Part shown: in pieces, positions 61,899 through 64,000 of the stretch
Numbering within the stretch: position 1 is the stretch's first letter
How the letters are laid out: the number at the start of each line of letters is the position of its first letter
Assembly (NCBI RefSeq): GCF_023715585.1
Contig: NZ_JAMBOK010000002.1
Location: forward strand, 248,001-312,000
Length of the DNA stretch: 64,000 nt
Direction: 5' to 3'
From: Sporosarcina luteola
Lineage (GTDB): Bacteria; Bacillota; Bacilli; Bacillales_A; Planococcaceae
Made by a program: the position numbers and the translations under genes
Notes under the pieces: generated by a model
What the model was told of the DNA's origin: nothing
Database searches by the model: none
What the model saw: the letters and a program-made list of their open reading frames with translations, nothing else

Positions 61899-63668
61899 AT
61901 GCATGATTATTATGACAAGATGCGGAAAATAACGGGCGAGAACAATCAGCAGGAAGTGGAGAAAATACTTGCAGATATAGCATTTGCTCTCGACCAATCA
62001 GTCATCATTGCGATGACCGATCGCACGGGGAAAATAACCTATGTCAATGAATTGTTTACCAATATATCAAAATACGAAGCGGAAGAGCTGATCGGAGCGA
62101 CACACTCAATTGTCAATTCCGGCTATCATTCGAAAGAGTTTTTTAAAAACATGTGGTCGACGATCGGCAGTGGAAAGATCTGGCACGGAGAAATTTGCAA
62201 CCGTGCGAAGGATGGCAGTTTCTACTGGGTGGATACGAAGATTGTCCCGTTTTTGAATGAACGAGGAATTCCGAACAGGTATATTTCCATCCGTTATAAT
62301 ATTACGAAAAGAAAGCTCATGGAGGAGAAGATTCGCAAGGACGCCGAAAATTATCGAAAGATTGTCGAAGAAAACCGTGACCTGGCGTATAACGATCAAC
62401 TAACTTCTTTGCTTAATCGCAATTCATTCGGCAAGGAGTTGCGTGCGGTTATTAATGAAAAATTCGGGTGGAGACTAGGGGTTGTTTACTTGAACATCGA
62501 CCGATTGCGCAACGTGAATGATTCCTTCGGACAGGAAACCGGCGATTATGTACTGTCGATTGTCGCGAAGCGGTTGAAGAAAGTACTTTGTTCCGATGAT
62601 ATCATCGGTAGAATATCGGGTGACGAATTTGCATTTACGTTAACAGAGGCGAGTAATGAAGAAAAAGCAAAGCAGTTGATGGAGAAAATAAAGGCTTGTT
62701 TGGAAAGTCCAATCAGCATTAACGATGAAACGTGCACCATCTCCACAAGCAGTGGGATTGCCCTGTTTCCGAAGCACGCGAAAACGGCGTCAGAGCTAAT
62801 TATGAAGGCGGAAAAGGCTCTTCATTATGTTAAGGAGCGTGGCGGCCGAAACTATCGAGTTTACGAGCCGGGGACAGCTACCAAAACGTTGGAACGCATT
62901 TTATTGGAACATGAATTGCGTAAAAGTGTTCAAATGGGACATTTCACGTTGGAATATCAACCGAAAATGAATTTGTCGCGTGGAAAATTATCAGGGATTG
63001 AGGCATTGGTTCGCTGGGATCACCCGGATCTCGGTCGGATTCCGCCGAATAAATTCATCCCTTTAGCCGAGGAGACGAAAATCATCTTACCATTGGGCGA
63101 ATGGGTTTTGCGTGAAGCTTGCAAGCAGGCGGTACAATGGAAGCGTCAAGGGTATATGGCTTTTCGTTTGGCAGTGAATATGTCGACCGTCCAACTGGAA
63201 GATCCGGATATCGTCGAGTCGATCAAACGAATTTTATTCGAAGAGAAAGTTGAACCGGAACTTATTGAAATTGAGCTGACTGAGAGTTCCTTCGCGGATC
63301 GGTCTGAGATGCGGGATGCTATTGAACGGATCAGGGATTTAGGCATGCATGTCTCGATCGACGATTTTGGAACCGGGTATAGCACGTTCAGCTATATAAA
63401 GGAACTGCCTGCAGATACAGTAAAAATCGATATGTCATTTGTAAAGGACATCGAGGTGAATGAAAATAGCAGGGCGATTGTCAAGGCAATTATAACATTG
63501 GCTGACACTGCGGGTCTCAATGTCATTGCTGAAGGGATCGAGACAGAAGAGCAAGCGAATATTCTACATAAATTAGGTTGTAGGGAAGGCCAAGGGTATT
63601 TCTTCAGCAAGCCCCTGTCTCCAGCTGATTGTGAACTCCTGTTTTTGAAATCCGGAGAAAATGAATAA
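61899..63668 (+). CDS. PAS-GGDEF-EAL cyclic-di-GMP turnover protein
   Basis: The 589-residue soluble protein has an N-terminal PAS domain (about 25-145), a GGDEF domain (about 165-325) with the variant active-site motif SGDEF, and an EAL domain (about 335-585). The EAL part has EALVRW, NMS, ELTES, DDFGTGYS, KIDMSF and EGIET, so phosphodiesterase activity is likely. Whether the SGDEF site still makes c-di-GMP is open. ATG 61899 is 10 nt after AAAGGA. No membrane segment or signal peptide is seen. Confidence 0.93.
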   Translation: MHDYYDKMRKITGENNQQEVEKILADIAFALDQSVIIAMTDRTGKITYVNELFTNISKYEAEELIGATHSIVNSGYHSKEFFKNMWSTIGSGKIWHGEICNRAKDGSFYWVDTKIVPFLNERGIPNRYISIRYNITKRKLMEEKIRKDAENYRKIVEENRDLAYNDQLTSLLNRNSFGKELRAVINEKFGWRLGVVYLNIDRLRNVNDSFGQETGDYVLSIVAKRLKKVLCSDDIIGRISGDEFAFTLTEASNEEKAKQLMEKIKACLESPISINDETCTISTSSGIALFPKHAKTASELIMKAEKALHYVKERGGRNYRVYEPGTATKTLERILLEHELRKSVQMGHFTLEYQPKMNLSRGKLSGIEALVRWDHPDLGRIPPNKFIPLAEETKIILPLGEWVLREACKQAVQWKRQGYMAFRLAVNMSTVQLEDPDIVESIKRILFEEKVEPELIEIELTESSFADRSEMRDAIERIRDLGMHVSIDDFGTGYSTFSYIKELPADTVKIDMSFVKDIEVNENSRAIVKAIITLADTAGLNVIAEGIETEEQANILHKLGCREGQGYFFSKPLSPADCELLFLKSGENE

Positions 63669-63688
63669 ATATCCAAAAACTTGTCAGG

Positions 63689-63717
63689 TTGAGCCATTCC
63701 GGTAGAAGAATTACAAT
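63689..63717 (+). promoter_or_regulatory. Promoter of the arginase gene
   Basis: TTGAGC (63689-63694) and TACAAT (63712-63717) with a 17-nt spacer. Confidence 0.6.
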
Positions 63718-63738
63718 ATGGATGGGGGGCTGACAACT

Positions 63739-64000
63739 ATGAAAAAAATGAAAATATCATTAATAGGCGTTCCGCTAGATTACGGACAAAGCCGTAGAGG
63801 CGTGGACATGGGACCAAGCGCAATTCGATATGCCAGCGTGGTAAACAGATTGGAAGCGATCGGGCACACGCTGCAGGATGAGGGAGATGTACAAGTAAGC
63901 GCAGTTGAACGAAAAGATCAGGAAATTGCAAAGTTGAAAAACTTAGAGGAAGTTGTCCAAGCGACTGGTGAACTTGCGAACCGAGTAGCTATGGTCGTAG
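63739..64000 (+). CDS. rocF: Arginase N-terminus, cut by window edge
   Basis: The first 87 codons are present. IGVPLDYGQSRRGVDMGPSAIRYA is the N-terminal signature of arginase, which cleaves arginine to ornithine and urea. GGGGGG precedes ATG 63739. The manganese-ligand motifs lie beyond the window. In related genomes cdaA-ybbR-glmM often follows. Confidence 0.9.
   Translation, partial: MKKMKISLIGVPLDYGQSRRGVDMGPSAIRYASVVNRLEAIGHTLQDEGDVQVSAVERKDQEIAKLKNLEEVVQATGELANRVAMVV

Overview
The window is the main ribosomal/RNA polymerase region of a spore-forming, low-to-mid GC Bacillota (Bacillales). The gene order follows Bacillus subtilis from ctsR to the tRNAs beyond kbaA. Sporulation genes (sigH, cwlD, gerD, kbaA), T-box, S-box and purine riboswitches, CtsR boxes and zinc-type L33/L36/S14 all fit Bacillales. 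The missing disA and the flavour of the intergenic repeats suggest a Sporosarcina-like Planococcaceae member; that assignment is inference, not shown.

Layout. 1-2150: start of a leftward yitJ-type methionine-synthesis gene behind a SAM riboswitch, a small membrane ORF, and bioY with a BirA-like operator. 2116-9685: CtsR stress operon (ctsR-mcsA-mcsB), then clpC with its own CtsR box, radA and the PIN/TRAM gene yacL; disA is absent. 9719-16506: ispD-ispF-gltX, a T-box-controlled cysE-cysS, then mrnC-rlmB-rae1. 16511-21068: sigH, rpmG-secE-nusG, rplK-rplA, L10 leader-rplJ-rplL. 21258-29368: rsmC, rpoB-rpoC behind a leader with a strong terminator. 29377-34247: rplGB-rpsL-rpsG-fusA-tuf. 34689-49207: the S10-spc-alpha superoperon, rpsJ to rplQ, in which map between adk and infA has decayed to a pseudogene. 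49208-53746: ECF transporter energising module (ecfA1-ecfA2-ecfT), truA, rplM-rpsI. 53861-60673: guanine-riboswitch nupG, a rhodanese, cwlD, salA, and around them gerD, kbaA and a deacetylase-like gene on the opposite strand. 60785-61502: five tRNAs (Asn, Thr, Glu, Tyr, Gln). 61793-64000: a PAS-GGDEF-EAL protein and the start of arginase.

How it works together. Most genes serve translation, transcription and protein export. CtsR/McsB/ClpC/RadA add protein quality control and DNA repair; the T-box, S-box, BirA-like and guanine elements tie cysteine, methionine, biotin and purine supply to growth; ECF components power vitamin uptake, for which bioY is one substrate-binding partner.

The most unusual content is intergenic. 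Four arrays of very degenerate repeats have a pitch near 20 nt. Two of them, at 159-298 and 1800-1939, have an exact 20-nt pitch, the same TTTATGCG core and opposite orientation. A 26-bp perfect tandem repeat at 59825 derives from a larger dispersed, hairpin-bearing repeat family. Also notable are a possible structured leader before ecfA1, a possible attenuator before rpoB, and the map fossil. All calls come from reading the sequence; no database search was run.
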